Numbered from the stretch's first letter, positions 16,029-25,048 are shown. The stretch is DNA of 64,000 nucleotides from Ezakiella massiliensis (GCF_900120165.1 NZ_LT635475.1:1426001-1490000), one strand, 5' to 3'. Notes: a model not told the origin generated them from the sequence alone. Program-made: numbers and translations.

Positions 16029-18017
16029 TTAAGCTTTGGCTTTTTCTTGGGCTTGGTCTAATTGCAATTGATAGAGCCTGTAGTAATAGCCGTGTTTTTC
16101 CATGAGTTCATGGTGGTTGCCGACTTCGACTATGCGTCCCTTATTCATGACTATAATCCTATCCATATCGGATACGGTCGATAGTCTGTGGGCGATTGCA
16201 ATTGTAGTCCTATTTTTCATGAGTTCTTGCAGGCCTTCTTGGATGAGGAGTTCCGTTTCTGTATCGATGCTGGCTGTTGCTTCGTCGAGGATTAGGATTT
16301 CTGGATCCCTAAGAATGGTCCGCGCAAAGCTCAGGAGTTGGCGTTCACCAGTTGAAAATGTAGATCCGCGTTCTTCGACTCGTGTGTCGTAATCGTCGGA
16401 GAGTTTTTGAATAAAGTCGTCCGCACGCACGCGCTTGGCTGCGTCTTTGATTTCGTCAATGGAGTAGTCCTTGCCCAGGGTGATATTGTATTTGATATCG
16501 CCCGAGAATAAAAATACATCTTGGAGGACAAAGCCCAAACGCTTTCTCAAAACTGCTGGATCCATGGTCCTAATGTCCACGCCATCAATTGTAATTGAGC
16601 CCGAATCTATATCCCAAAATCTAGCAAGTAGTGATAAAATCGAAGATTTTCCGGCGCCTGTTGCTCCAACAAAGGCAACTGATTCGCCTTTTTTAATCTT
16701 GAAGGAAATATCCTTTAAGACTTGCTCGCCTGGTATATAAGAGAAGTTTACATTTCTAAACTCAATGTCGCCCAGGTCGGCAGGGATATTATTTTTATCG
16801 TATTCAGGCAGGGCCTTGATGCCTGTGTCTGTGTCCAAGATATCTACAATCTTTTCAACAGAGGCCATGGCCATTTGCAGGATATTATATTTTTCTGCCA
16901 TGTCCATAATTGGCATGAAAAACCTTTTTAGATAAGTTATAAAGAGGAAGAGGGTACCAAACTCGATTTTGTCTTGGATAACCTGACCGCCTCCGTAGTA
17001 GATCAAAAATGCCTCGCCTAGTGAGCGGACGATTTCGATTGACGGCCTAAAGAGGGCATGGTTTCTAACATTTTTTAAAACTTCATTGAGGTAGCCGGAG
17101 TTTTGGTCGTCAAACTTCCTGGCCATTTTTTCTTCCTTGCCAAAGATGCTAATAACAGACATGCCACTTAAATATTCATTTAAAGTTGAATTGATCCGTG
17201 ATAGTTTGGCTCTGGCGACTTGGAAGACCTTGAACTGAATATTTCTAAAGAAAATTGAAATTGCAACTATAACTGGCAGGAGCAAGAAGCACATGAGGGC
17301 CAGCTTGTAATTGAGTTTTAGCATAAGGATCATAATGCCGATTACGATTCCAAGGTCTGCGACAAAGCTTACCATTACGTTTGAATAGAATTCAGATAGG
17401 TTTTGCGTATCGGAAGTAACCCTTGTAAGCAGGCTGCCGACTGGTTTTTTGTTAAAGAAAGCTGAAGATTGACGAATGATATGGTCAAAGACTTGCTTTC
17501 TAATATCATAAATAATCTTGGATCCAGTTTGCCCTAAGAGGAAGTTAAACCACCAGGTAAAGACAAAGTTCAAGAGGATTACCAGGATAAATAAAAGAGT
17601 AATTTTGATAATAGCTTCATTGTCCCTCTTTCTTATGTCCAGATAATCGTCGTGGTCGATGTCCTCATAGGCTTGACCGTTTTTAAGTAGCGTGTGTTCT
17701 TGGCCCTTGGTTTCTATTGTATAAAAAACTGTGTCTTCGCTATAAGCGGATTTTTCTTTTGGATGGACGCGGAGATAATTTTTCCCGTTAATTGGAATTG
17801 TATCTTCATTTGCCTCTTCCGCTTGGACCATAGATACAATATCGCCAGAGATATAATCGTCGATGGCGACCTTGACCAGGTAGGGGTTTACAAGTTCGAG
17901 GACTGTTGAAAATGCGACCAAGATAAGCGCCAAGATAAGTGGTTTTACATATGGCCTTGCAAAGCTCAAGAGGTGATGCATCAAGGTTTTTTTATTTTTG
18001 TTATCTGTTTTACTCAT
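16029..18017 (-). CDS. Heterodimeric ABC exporter, subunit with catalytic Walker B
   Basis: About 662 residues, starting at MSKTDN (18017) with a GGAGG site; a longer frame to 18086 lies inside the upstream gene and is rejected. After the first span (about 30-50) comes an extracytoplasmic insert of roughly 100 residues, then the remaining spans and an ATPase domain. Walker A is GATGAGKSS and Walker B LILDEATASID with the catalytic Glu, but the signature is degenerate (FSTGERQ instead of LSGGQ). The partner encoded upstream shows the opposite pattern, as in heterodimers such as TM287/288 or LmrCD. Likely a multidrug or lipid exporter. Confidence 0.88.
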   Translation of the reverse strand: MSKTDNKNKKTLMHHLLSFARPYVKPLILALILVAFSTVLELVNPYLVKVAIDDYISGDIVSMVQAEEANEDTIPINGKNYLRVHPKEKSAYSEDTVFYTIETKGQEHTLLKNGQAYEDIDHDDYLDIRKRDNEAIIKITLLFILVILLNFVFTWWFNFLLGQTGSKIIYDIRKQVFDHIIRQSSAFFNKKPVGSLLTRVTSDTQNLSEFYSNVMVSFVADLGIVIGIMILMLKLNYKLALMCFLLLPVIVAISIFFRNIQFKVFQVARAKLSRINSTLNEYLSGMSVISIFGKEEKMARKFDDQNSGYLNEVLKNVRNHALFRPSIEIVRSLGEAFLIYYGGGQVIQDKIEFGTLFLFITYLKRFFMPIMDMAEKYNILQMAMASVEKIVDILDTDTGIKALPEYDKNNIPADLGDIEFRNVNFSYIPGEQVLKDISFKIKKGESVAFVGATGAGKSSILSLLARFWDIDSGSITIDGVDIRTMDPAVLRKRLGFVLQDVFLFSGDIKYNITLGKDYSIDEIKDAAKRVRADDFIQKLSDDYDTRVEERGSTFSTGERQLLSFARTILRDPEILILDEATASIDTETELLIQEGLQELMKNRTTIAIAHRLSTVSDMDRIIVMNKGRIVEVGNHHELMEKHGYYYRLYQLQLDQAQEKAKA

Positions 18018-19761
18018 CCCATGCCTCCATTTCGCTTTCCAAGAGTTGGTTTTGATACATTTGATTGTATTCGCCGTTAAGCTCAACCAACTGGTCGTGG
18101 TTACCGCGCTCTTTGATAGCCCCGTCTTCTAAGAATAAAATCTCGTCAGCGTTTTTGATTGTAGAAATCCTGTGGGCCACAATAATCATGGTCGATTGCA
18201 ATTTTGCAATTTGGTCCAGGATTACTTTTTCTGTATCCGTATCAACAGCTGATAAACTGTCGTCAAGGACCAGGAGTTTTGGATTTTTAATCAGGGCCCG
18301 AGCAATGGAAACCCTTTGCTTTTGGCCGCCAGATAGGGTGACTCCCCTCTCGCCCAAGATGGTGTCGAAACCTTTTTTAAAGCTGGTGACGTCATTGTAG
18401 ACTCCGCTCATCTTGGCGGCGTCTTCTATATATTTTTGATCAATCTCCTCGTCAAAGGCGAAGGCGATATTTTCAGCTATAGATTCACTAAAGAGGAAGT
18501 TGTCTTGAGGTACATAGCCGGCTTTTTCTGTCAGCATATTTAAATCCAAGTCTGCTACATTTACGCCGTCGATTAAAATTTCCCCTTCATCAGGTAAGTA
18601 TTCTCTAAAAATTAATTTTAAAATTGTCGACTTGGATGAACCAGTCTTGCCCACAAGAGCAAGTGACTTGCCATCTTCCAACTTAAAGGAAACATTTCTT
18701 AGGGCATATCTGTTAGATGTTGGATATTTAAAGGAGACGTTTTTAAATTCCACGCTGGCATTATCCATTGGAAGGGCGATTGGATTTTCTGGTTCCTTAA
18801 TCTTGGGTTCAATCTTGAGCATAGATTTAATCCTTTCCATACCAACGCTGCCTTGTTGAATCATATTTATAATCATGCCGAGGCTCCTGGCTGGCCACAT
18901 GATAATGCCAACATAAGAATAGTGGGCGATAAAGTCACCCAGACTGATGGTCCCGTTTATAACATAACGGGCGCCCAGATAAATTACCAGCATATAGCTA
19001 AGGCCCGCCATCAAAACCATAAGTGGAAATAAAAACGTAGTTTTCTTTATAACATTGACATTTTTCTCGTAATAGTTTTGATTGGCTTCTTCAAACCTAT
19101 CATTGGCGTGGTCCTCTTCAACAAAGGCCTTGATAACTTGGATGCCCGAAAAAGCTTCTGTGGTTGTGTCGGATAATTTCGCATAAGCGACCTGCCTGTC
19201 CTTAAAAATTTTAAAAAACATACCGCCATAGGAAATAATCAGGGCAGCAGAAAAAGGCACAGGAATTAAAGTAAGTACAGTTAGTCTGAGGCCAGAAGTT
19301 CTAATCATCATTACAAGAGTAAAGATCAGCATGAATGAAGAGTCCACGCTCATCATAATGCCCTGGCCTGTAAAGTTGCGAATTGCATTTATGTCGTTGG
19401 TGGCATAGGCCATGAGGTCTCCAACCTTGTTGTGGTTGTAAAAGTCCCTGTCCATTTTAAGCCAGTGCTCAAAAAGCTCTCTACGAATATCATATTCAAT
19501 CCGTCTGGCCGAACCAAAGAGGCAAACCCTCCAAAAATATCTGCCGATTGCCATCAAGAGGGCTGCGCCCAAAGTCAAGAGGGCATAAGTTTCTAGCTTG
19601 TCTTTAGTTAAGACGCCGTTTTGATAATCGTTGGCGAAATTTCTCATAATTTGTGGCACATAAATAACGGTTGTATCTATAAGTATCAGCCACAAAATAC
19701 CGATAATATATTTATCCCAATAAGGTTTCATATATCTTGAAACCGATTTTAAAAATTTCAT
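18010..19761 (-). CDS. Heterodimeric ABC exporter, subunit with degenerate nucleotide site
   Basis: About 583 residues from ATG 19761 with a GAGGAGG site. Six membrane spans and an ATPase domain. Walker A reads GKTGSSKST, where the usual GxGKS glycine is serine, and Walker B reads LLVLDDSLSAVD, with Asp in place of the catalytic Glu. The signature LSGGQKQRVSIARAL is canonical. This is the expected degenerate-site half, whose good signature completes the catalytic site of the partner. It overlaps the partner gene by 8 bases and is first in the operon. Confidence 0.88.
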   Translation of the reverse strand: MKFLKSVSRYMKPYWDKYIIGILWLILIDTTVIYVPQIMRNFANDYQNGVLTKDKLETYALLTLGAALLMAIGRYFWRVCLFGSARRIEYDIRRELFEHWLKMDRDFYNHNKVGDLMAYATNDINAIRNFTGQGIMMSVDSSFMLIFTLVMMIRTSGLRLTVLTLIPVPFSAALIISYGGMFFKIFKDRQVAYAKLSDTTTEAFSGIQVIKAFVEEDHANDRFEEANQNYYEKNVNVIKKTTFLFPLMVLMAGLSYMLVIYLGARYVINGTISLGDFIAHYSYVGIIMWPARSLGMIINMIQQGSVGMERIKSMLKIEPKIKEPENPIALPMDNASVEFKNVSFKYPTSNRYALRNVSFKLEDGKSLALVGKTGSSKSTILKLIFREYLPDEGEILIDGVNVADLDLNMLTEKAGYVPQDNFLFSESIAENIAFAFDEEIDQKYIEDAAKMSGVYNDVTSFKKGFDTILGERGVTLSGGQKQRVSIARALIKNPKLLVLDDSLSAVDTDTEKVILDQIAKLQSTMIIVAHRISTIKNADEILFLEDGAIKERGNHDQLVELNGEYNQMYQNQLLESEMEAWDE

Positions 19762-19782
19762 TTCTCTTCCTCCTCTCAAGTA

Positions 19783-19811
19783 ATAATAATATAAATGTAA
19801 GAAAAAATCAA
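19783..19811 (-). promoter_or_regulatory. Sigma-A promoter of the ABC exporter operon
   Basis: On the minus strand TTGATT (19806-19811) and TATTAT (19783-19788) are separated by 17 bases, about 22 bases upstream of the start codon at 19761. Two short palindromes lie just upstream. Confidence 0.65.
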
Positions 19812-19812
19812 G

Positions 19813-19855
19813 TTCGAATATCGAAATAAATATTTTTTTATCAATACGCTTGATA
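19813..19855. promoter_or_regulatory. Two palindromes in the divergent intergenic region
   Basis: TTCGA-ATA-TCGAA at 19813-19825 directly abuts the -35 of the exporter promoter. TATCAA-TACGC-TTGATA at 19839-19855 has six-base perfect arms. Both lie between the divergently read exporter operon and the ytxH-like gene, the usual place for a regulator to bind. No regulator gene is adjacent, and I cannot name a family. Confidence 0.35.
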
Positions 19856-19949
19856 ATTTTACTTGTTTAAATTAAATTTTAATGGGGTAAATAAGAAATA
19901 ACGACAGAGAAACTGCCGTAAATATTTCAAAAACACAAGGAGGAAAATT

Positions 19950-20363
19950 ATGAAAATAGTTGACATGATTGAAGCAAAAGTTAGAGAAGATAGAAGAAAG
20001 AAATTCTTGGAAAGCGCAGGAAAGGTTGTACTTGGTTTAACAACAGGTCTAGCAATCGGAGGAGCTGCTGGTGTTTTGTTTGCACCAAAATCAGGTGAAG
20101 AAACCAGAGAAGACATCAAAGAATTCTATGGCGAACAAAAAGAAAAAGTAAAAGACGGTTACAACAAAACTGTTACAAAGATTAACGAAGAAAAAGCAAA
20201 ATTAGCTGAAGGCGCCAAGGAAAAAATGGACGAAGTAGCTAGCAAGGCTCTAGACGCTGCTGAAGACGTAGTAGATAAGGCTGACGAAAAAGTAGCAGAT
20301 GCTAAAGAAAAAACAGAAAAAGCAAAGGAAAAAGTCGAAGACGAAAAGAAAAAGACTAAATAA
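19950..20363 (+). CDS. YtxH-domain protein
   Basis: 137 residues. A membrane-associated glycine/alanine segment LGLTTGLAIGGAAGVLFAPKSGEETRED (about residues 30-57, a YtxH hallmark) is followed by a long, highly charged Lys/Glu/Ala helix with LEA-like repeats. YtxH proteins are associated with the envelope and general stress in Gram-positives; molecular function is unknown. A good AAGGAGG site precedes the ATG. It forms a pair with the next gene, as ytxG-ytxH do in Bacillus. Confidence 0.8.
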   Translation: MKIVDMIEAKVREDRRKKFLESAGKVVLGLTTGLAIGGAAGVLFAPKSGEETREDIKEFYGEQKEKVKDGYNKTVTKINEEKAKLAEGAKEKMDEVASKALDAAEDVVDKADEKVADAKEKTEKAKEKVEDEKKKTK

Positions 20364-20374
20364 GGAGTGATACA

Positions 20375-20902
20375 ATGATTTTAGGAGCTGTAATGGTAAC
20401 GGATGTACTCCTTTGGATTTTAATTTTGGCAGGTGCCTTTGCACTTGTAGCCCTAGGCATTATGTTTGTAAAGCTGTCAAAGACCCTTTCACAGGTCAAC
20501 AAAATTGCAGAAGACAACAAGAGAAACATAGATGATAGTCTAAACCAATTGCCACAAGTAATTGCAAATGTTGATGACATCACGATAAGCGTTGCAAATC
20601 TATTGGAAGATTCCGAACCTGAAATAAAAAAGATTTTAGCAAATGTATCAAGTGTATCCGATAAGGCTGTTGGTATTACAAACTCAGCCGAACAAGCTGT
20701 CGACACTGTAACAACAGGAGTAGTTGGAGTTGTAAACGGCATTGCAAATCTGGGCAACAAGACAGTAGACTCAGTTGATCACGCAATTGACAACCTGAGA
20801 CTCTTTGGAGCCAACACAAAATTAGGATTTCTAAAAACAAAAGAAAGCGGATTAAATAAAATAGCAGACTTTCTAACAACAATTAGAAGATTCTTCAATT
20901 AA
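20375..20902 (+). CDS. DUF948-like membrane-anchored coiled-coil protein
   Basis: 175 residues. One N-terminal membrane span (about 8-30) and then an amphipathic helical region with repeated Asn/Asp-Ile-Val-Asp patterns (NIDDSLNQLPQVIANVDDI, AVGITNSAEQAVDTVTTG). Its plan matches DUF948/YtxG proteins, and it follows a YtxH-like gene by 11 bases, which supports that reading. An internal ATG at 20393 is an alternative start; 20375 has the better ribosome site. Function unknown, probably envelope stress. Confidence 0.65.
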   Translation: MILGAVMVTDVLLWILILAGAFALVALGIMFVKLSKTLSQVNKIAEDNKRNIDDSLNQLPQVIANVDDITISVANLLEDSEPEIKKILANVSSVSDKAVGITNSAEQAVDTVTTGVVGVVNGIANLGNKTVDSVDHAIDNLRLFGANTKLGFLKTKESGLNKIADFLTTIRRFFN

Positions 20903-20905
20903 TAC

Positions 20906-20963
20906 ACACACGCCTGGATAATGTTACAATTGTGTTAAATTTATTCAAATGGCGTGTGTTTTT
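20906..20963 (+). terminator. Long-loop terminator after the YtxH/DUF948 pair
   Basis: ACACACGCC (20906-20914) pairs perfectly with GGCGTGTGT (20951-20959), followed by T residues. The 36-base loop contains a smaller palindrome, ACAATTGT. Confidence 0.75.
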
Positions 20964-20965
20964 AA

Positions 20966-20993
20966 TTGAAATATTTATATATTAGTGTATAAT
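20966..20993 (+). promoter_or_regulatory. Promoter of the SLH surface-protein gene
   Basis: TTGAAA at 20966-20971, a 16-base spacer, and a perfect TATAAT at 20988-20993. The -35 follows the previous terminator directly. A leader of about 60 bases follows, with AAAGGAGG at 21047-21054. Confidence 0.7.
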
Positions 20994-21059
20994 ATAGGTA
21001 AGAAATATTTATAATGCTTGGGAAGAGACTCAAGTTTTTATAAACAAAAGGAGGATAAT

Positions 21060-23333
21060 ATGAAAAAAGTAATTAGTGTAATGATAGCAGTGCTAATGGT
21101 AATAGCCTTGCTACCACTAAACGTATTTGCTGAAGGCGGAGATGACAGTACTACTGAACTTGCTAAGGCTCAAATCGAGTTGACAGCACTTATTCGTGAT
21201 GCTAGAGATTTAATCTCTGCTACAAAGGTTTCCACAGATGGAACAAATATTGACCCAGCAGAAAAATGGGTTAAACAAACTGATGTTGATGCTTTAAATA
21301 CTGAAATTACAAATGCAGAAAATGCAGGAATGACTGTAGAAAAATTAGATGCTGCTAAAACTGCATTACAAGGAGCTATTGACACATTTAAAGGCGCAAT
21401 GAAACCTGGCACAAAGCCAGCTGAACCAGCACCAACACCAGGATCAACAGCTGAAAAAGAAACTTTAAGAGCTACAATAAATAGAGCTGAACAAGCTATT
21501 AAAGAAAATCCAAGTGCACCAGGCAAGGATAAACTTCAACAACTTATTAATGAAGCTCAAGCACTTGTACAATCATCAGATGCTAGCTCTGAAAAATTAC
21601 AAAGTGTACAAGCTTTGTTAAAGGCAGAAATTGGTCTTTTCATGGCTAATGCTGGAGTTGCACCACAACCAAAGCCTGAACCAAAGCCAGAACCAAAGCC
21701 TGATACAAAACCATCAACAGATAAAAACTATCCATACTATAGGGGTTATCGCTATGGTTATTACAGACCAGCTTCATTGGAATACACAATGGACAAGGCC
21801 AAGGCTTTCAAAAATAATTACTCAAGACAAATTGCAAACGCAAGCTACGCTGCAAGAACAGAATTTAATTCAGCTTACAGCGATGTAGCTGATATGTACA
21901 ACAATAAGTACTGGGGATATTATGATGGCAGATACAACGATGGTTATTACTATGGTGACAGAGTTTACTACAGAAATGGCAATTGGTATACTTTTGATGA
22001 ATATGTAAGTCGCTATGGCACATACGATATGGAAAACTATAGAAGATATGGTTACTATGGTGACTATTACGATGGTTACTATGAAGACCTTTATGAAAGA
22101 AATGGAAAAGTTTATTCATATAGCGATTACTACAGAACTTTTGGTAGATATCCATACGAATCTGAAAGATTAAAATATAGAGATGGCTATGGCTACTGGG
22201 ATCCATACTATGGTTGGACATACGATGGCTACTACAATGGCTACTATGATTATTACGGATCAAACTATCGTGCAAGACTTGAAAGATTGATCGATGCTAT
22301 CAGAGCTATTGCTAGAGAATATCCTACAAATTCATCAATCTATATCAACTACTCAGGACTTGCTTATCCATCATATTCAAGTGACTATTACTATGGTTAT
22401 GACTACTACGGATACAACGGCCTAACATCAAGCCAAGTTAAAAATATGAGAGAACTTATTTCAAAGGCTGAAAATCTCAGAGGCCAAGTAAAGGGCAATG
22501 TTGACAAGCAAATTGTAAACAATTTACAAGCAGCTATCGATGATGCTTACCGCGCTCTCCAAGGCAGGTCATCATACTCAACAGCTTACAGCAATTTGGA
22601 AGCTGCTATTAACTCTGCAGATTTAGTAGATAATACAATTTATATTAGAAGCGCTTATATGCAAGGTATTGCAAATGGAAACTTTGGTCCTAACGAACAA
22701 TTAACCAGGGCTCAAGTTGCACAAATCGTTGCAAATCTTCTAAGACAATCTGGCAAGACAACTGTTTATAATCCAAAACAATACAAGGACGTTGAAGACT
22801 ACAGATGGTACAAGGGAGCTGTTGATCTAGTAACATCATACGGCATTATGGAAGGTACTCCTGCAGGCAACTTTGAACCAAACAGATTGGTTACAAAGGC
22901 TGAACTTGTTGTTACAGCAGCTAGACTTAAAAACTATCAAACAACTCCAGGTAATGTATTTGGTCTAACAAGCCACTACTGGGCTCAAGGTTATATCCAA
23001 ACAGCTTATGTAAACGGCTGGCTCGATACCAAGAATGGTTTTGTACCAAACGCTCCAATCACCAGAGGTGAAACAGTTCACATCTTCAACGGTGCTTTAG
23101 GCTATGGTCCAGACCAAGATTATATTATCAAGTATGCAAATCAAATGAATAAATTCAACGACGTAACACGCGGTATGGATTATTACTTTGATATTATTAC
23201 AGCTACAAACTCAATTTCTTACAAGGTAAAATTAAACGGAAACAGAGTTTGGTTAACTCACATGCAACCTAACGGTATTTGGGCAATGCCACAATACTCA
23301 GCAGGTGGAGTTGCTGTTAATCCTTTAAACTAA
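21060..23333 (+). CDS. Tyrosine-rich S-layer-homology surface protein
   Basis: 757 residues. The signal peptide (1-24) ends in NVFA. Two helical segments follow (about 27-115 and 130-200); the first looks like a FIVAR-type repeat. A PKPEPKPEPKPD linker leads to a very unusual stretch at about 223-454 with some 65 tyrosines, mostly YY or GYY with Gly, Asp, Arg and Asn. A second helical part (about 462-520) precedes three SLH repeats (about 525-700; GNFGPNEQLTRAQVAQIVA, GNFEPNRLVTKAELVV, NAPITRGETVHIF), which usually bind pyruvylated cell-wall polymer. The last 50 residues are a short unknown domain. It is probably an abundant wall-bound protein; the function of the Tyr-rich part is unknown. 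Confidence 0.85.
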   Translation: MKKVISVMIAVLMVIALLPLNVFAEGGDDSTTELAKAQIELTALIRDARDLISATKVSTDGTNIDPAEKWVKQTDVDALNTEITNAENAGMTVEKLDAAKTALQGAIDTFKGAMKPGTKPAEPAPTPGSTAEKETLRATINRAEQAIKENPSAPGKDKLQQLINEAQALVQSSDASSEKLQSVQALLKAEIGLFMANAGVAPQPKPEPKPEPKPDTKPSTDKNYPYYRGYRYGYYRPASLEYTMDKAKAFKNNYSRQIANASYAARTEFNSAYSDVADMYNNKYWGYYDGRYNDGYYYGDRVYYRNGNWYTFDEYVSRYGTYDMENYRRYGYYGDYYDGYYEDLYERNGKVYSYSDYYRTFGRYPYESERLKYRDGYGYWDPYYGWTYDGYYNGYYDYYGSNYRARLERLIDAIRAIAREYPTNSSIYINYSGLAYPSYSSDYYYGYDYYGYNGLTSSQVKNMRELISKAENLRGQVKGNVDKQIVNNLQAAIDDAYRALQGRSSYSTAYSNLEAAINSADLVDNTIYIRSAYMQGIANGNFGPNEQLTRAQVAQIVANLLRQSGKTTVYNPKQYKDVEDYRWYKGAVDLVTSYGIMEGTPAGNFEPNRLVTKAELVVTAARLKNYQTTPGNVFGLTSHYWAQGYIQTAYVNGWLDTKNGFVPNAPITRGETVHIFNGALGYGPDQDYIIKYANQMNKFNDVTRGMDYYFDIITATNSISYKVKLNGNRVWLTHMQPNGIWAMPQYSAGGVAVNPLN

Positions 23334-23365
23334 TCCTCTTGATTAGCAAATAAATTTTAAATCAT

Positions 23366-23399
23366 AAGAGCTCCGGCAGATAGCCGGGGTTCTTTTTTT
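23366..23399 (+). terminator. Terminator of the SLH protein gene
   Basis: AGAGCTCCGGC (23367-23377) pairs with GCCGGGGTTCT (23383-23393) with G-T pairs allowed, then a run of seven T. A strong terminator about 30 bases after the stop. Confidence 0.9.
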
Positions 23400-23420
23400 G
23401 ATTAATGGGTTTAATAAAAA

Positions 23421-23468
23421 CCGAGGCGAGATTTGTAGCGGTCATCTTTATGATGACCACCGTCTCGG
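23421..23468. repeat. GTAG-hairpin (REP-like) element with outer arms
   Basis: The core is GTAG (23435-23438), C, GGTCATC, TTTAT, GATGACC (ending 23458). It is nested in outer arms CCGAGGCG (23421-23428) and CGTCTCGG (23461-23468), which pair with one G-T. The same core plan occurs at 39857, 40056 and 42960, with different stem sequences but the shared GTAG-N-GG and TTTAT-type loop. Confidence 0.65.
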
Positions 23469-23541
23469 ACAAAATTTTGTTTATTTATTATTATAAAATG
23501 AATTTATTTCCACCGATTTTTCCACCAAGATCTCCCGTGGC

Positions 23542-23570
23542 TTGATTTTTTTGAGCCGTAGTTGTATAAT
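23542..23570 (+). promoter_or_regulatory. Sigma-A promoter of rpsU
   Basis: TTGATT (23542-23547), 17-base spacer, TATAAT (23565-23570). It is about 43 bases before the rpsU start and probably drives rpsU-yqeY. Confidence 0.85.
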
Positions 23571-23612
23571 GTACAAGACATGGTGAAGCAACCGATGAGA
23601 GGGGGGAAGAGT

Positions 23613-23795
23613 ATGTCAGAAATCAGAGTAGGAGAAAACGAATCTCTAGACAGTGCCTTAAAACGTTTTAAAAGACAATGTGCACGTGCAGGTGTATTGG
23701 GAGAAATTAGAAAAAGAGAACACTACGAAAAACCTAGCGTTAAAAGAAAAAACAAGGCTATAGCTGCCAAGAAGAAAAAACGTAGAGGATTTTAA
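23613..23795 (+). CDS. rpsU: Small ribosomal subunit protein bS21
   Basis: 60 residues, a typical S21 length. [20 protein letters not shown] and [16 protein letters not shown] match the family, with a basic tail (KKKKRRGF) that binds 16S rRNA in the 30S subunit near the Shine-Dalgarno helix. The start is set by ATG 23613 behind a strong purine run (GAGGGGGGAAGAG); a longer frame from 23562 runs into the promoter and is rejected. yqeY follows after two bases, the usual Firmicute arrangement. Confidence 0.95.
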   Translation: MSEIRVGENESLDSALKRFKRQCARAGVLGEIRKREHYEKPSVKRKNKAIAAKKKKRRGF

Positions 23796-23797
23796 TA

Positions 23798-24250
23798 ATG
23801 TCACTTAAAGATATATTAATGGAAGATCTCAAGACTTCCATGAAAGAAAAAGATAATCTAAGAAAAAACACAATCACCATGCTCAGGTCTCGCATTAAGC
23901 AATATGAAGTTGATAATCGAGAAGATGCTAATGACGATCTCATTATGCAAATGATTCAAAAAGAATTAAAAGAGCGTTCCGACACGCTTGAATCTCTTAA
24001 AGATTCCAACCGCGATGACCTAATCGAAGATACCAAGGCTGAGATTGCAATCTTGGAAAAATATCTTCCAAAGCAATTGTCTGACGACGAGCTAGCAGAA
24101 ATTATCGAAAAGATAATCGCTGATACCAAGGCCGAATCCATCAAGGATATGGGCAAGGTTATGGCAAGTGCTAAAGAACAAATCGGCTCTCGCGCGACCC
24201 CTAAGAGAATGTCGGAAATAATAAAAGAAAAATTAAGTTCCAAGAATTAA
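23798..24250 (+). CDS. yqeY: GatB/YqeY domain protein
   Basis: 150 residues. Contains LKDILMEDLKTSMKEKDNLRKNTITMLRS at the N-terminus and AILEKYLPKQLSDDELAEII in the middle, both standard YqeY motifs. The fold is shared with the tail of GatB, the tRNA-binding part of aspartyl/glutamyl-tRNA amidotransferase, and a tRNA-related role has been proposed but not settled. It is co-transcribed with rpsU and ends before a short terminator. Confidence 0.92.
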   Translation: MSLKDILMEDLKTSMKEKDNLRKNTITMLRSRIKQYEVDNREDANDDLIMQMIQKELKERSDTLESLKDSNRDDLIEDTKAEIAILEKYLPKQLSDDELAEIIEKIIADTKAESIKDMGKVMASAKEQIGSRATPKRMSEIIKEKLSSKN

Positions 24251-24251
24251 T

Positions 24252-24273
24252 AAAAGGCTTGGAGCTTTTTTTG
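24252..24273 (+). terminator. Terminator after yqeY
   Basis: AAAAGGCT, a three-base loop, and AGCTTTTT, then further T residues. The stem is short but lies directly after the stop. Confidence 0.65.
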
Positions 24274-24324
24274 TGGAGGAATTTTTTAAAAAGCCTCTTT
24301 GATCAATCGAATTTGTCCGCAATC

Positions 24325-24354
24325 TTGTTATGTTAGACGGCTTTTGGGTATAAG
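24325..24354 (+). promoter_or_regulatory. Probable promoter of the nfeD-floA-phoH run
   Basis: TTGTTA (24325-24330), an 18-base spacer, and TATAAG (24349-24354), 17 bases before the chosen start at 24371. No other promoter of this quality is seen before rpoD. Confidence 0.5.
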
Positions 24355-24370
24355 ATAAATGGGGTGGATT

Positions 24371-25048
24371 ATGAAAAATTTACTTTTTAATTTTATTTTA
24401 GGCCAAGCAAATTTTGCAACTGACCATAGTCAGATGATGAACGAGCTTAAGCTTGCTTTATTTTTATTTATCTTCGCAAGTCTAGCCTTTGTCATCGGTA
24501 TGTTTGTGTATAAAAAATTATTTTATACCTTATCTTTTGCAAGTTTTATTGGCTGTTTTTATTTGTGCTATGTGAACTCAGATTTTGAAATTGTCTGGCT
24601 CTTTGTAAGCCTCATGGGCGTCTTGATGCTGGCCATGGAAATCCTGGTCCCGGGCGTTCAGGTTTTTGGTTTTGTAGGAGCAGGACTAATTGCTTTGGGC
24701 CTTTCAAATATGCTGGGCTCGATTGAGCTGGCTATATTTACTGTTGGCCTCTCGGTGCTCTTGTCAATTGTGACCATTTATATTTTTTCTAAAAAGGGTT
24801 ACAGGGTGAAGTCGCTTCAAAAGTTTGTACTTAAGGACGATATAAAATCCAAGGCTACTCCTGACCGAGAATCCTTGGTCGGCAAGGAAGGAATTACCAC
24901 TTCTGCCCTAAGGCCTACCGGCAAGGGCGTGATTGAAGATAAAGTTTACGACCTCTACTCAGACGCGGATTTTATTCCAGCTCAAACGGAGATTGTAGTT
25001 GTAGGAGAAAGTAATAACAAGATTATTGTAAGGAGGAAGACATTATGA
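24371..25048 (+). CDS. NfeD-family membrane protein
   Basis: About 225 residues. Four to five hydrophobic spans in the first 150 residues, with [23 protein letters not shown] typical of NfeD, followed by a soluble OB-fold domain ([19 protein letters not shown]). NfeD proteins partner with flotillin-like proteins, and floA follows with a four-base overlap. ATG 24371 has a GGGGTGG site; ATG 24359 is an alternative. It probably helps organise membrane microdomains. Confidence 0.88.
   Translation: MKNLLFNFILGQANFATDHSQMMNELKLALFLFIFASLAFVIGMFVYKKLFYTLSFASFIGCFYLCYVNSDFEIVWLFVSLMGVLMLAMEILVPGVQVFGFVGAGLIALGLSNMLGSIELAIFTVGLSVLLSIVTIYIFSKKGYRVKSLQKFVLKDDIKSKATPDRESLVGKEGITTSALRPTGKGVIEDKVYDLYSDADFIPAQTEIVVVGESNNKIIVRRKTL

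Noticed and set aside
21865..22275. His/Ser-rich minus-strand frame of 136 residues
   Set aside because: It is the antisense of the Tyr/Gly-rich domain of the SLH gene, kept open by codon bias.
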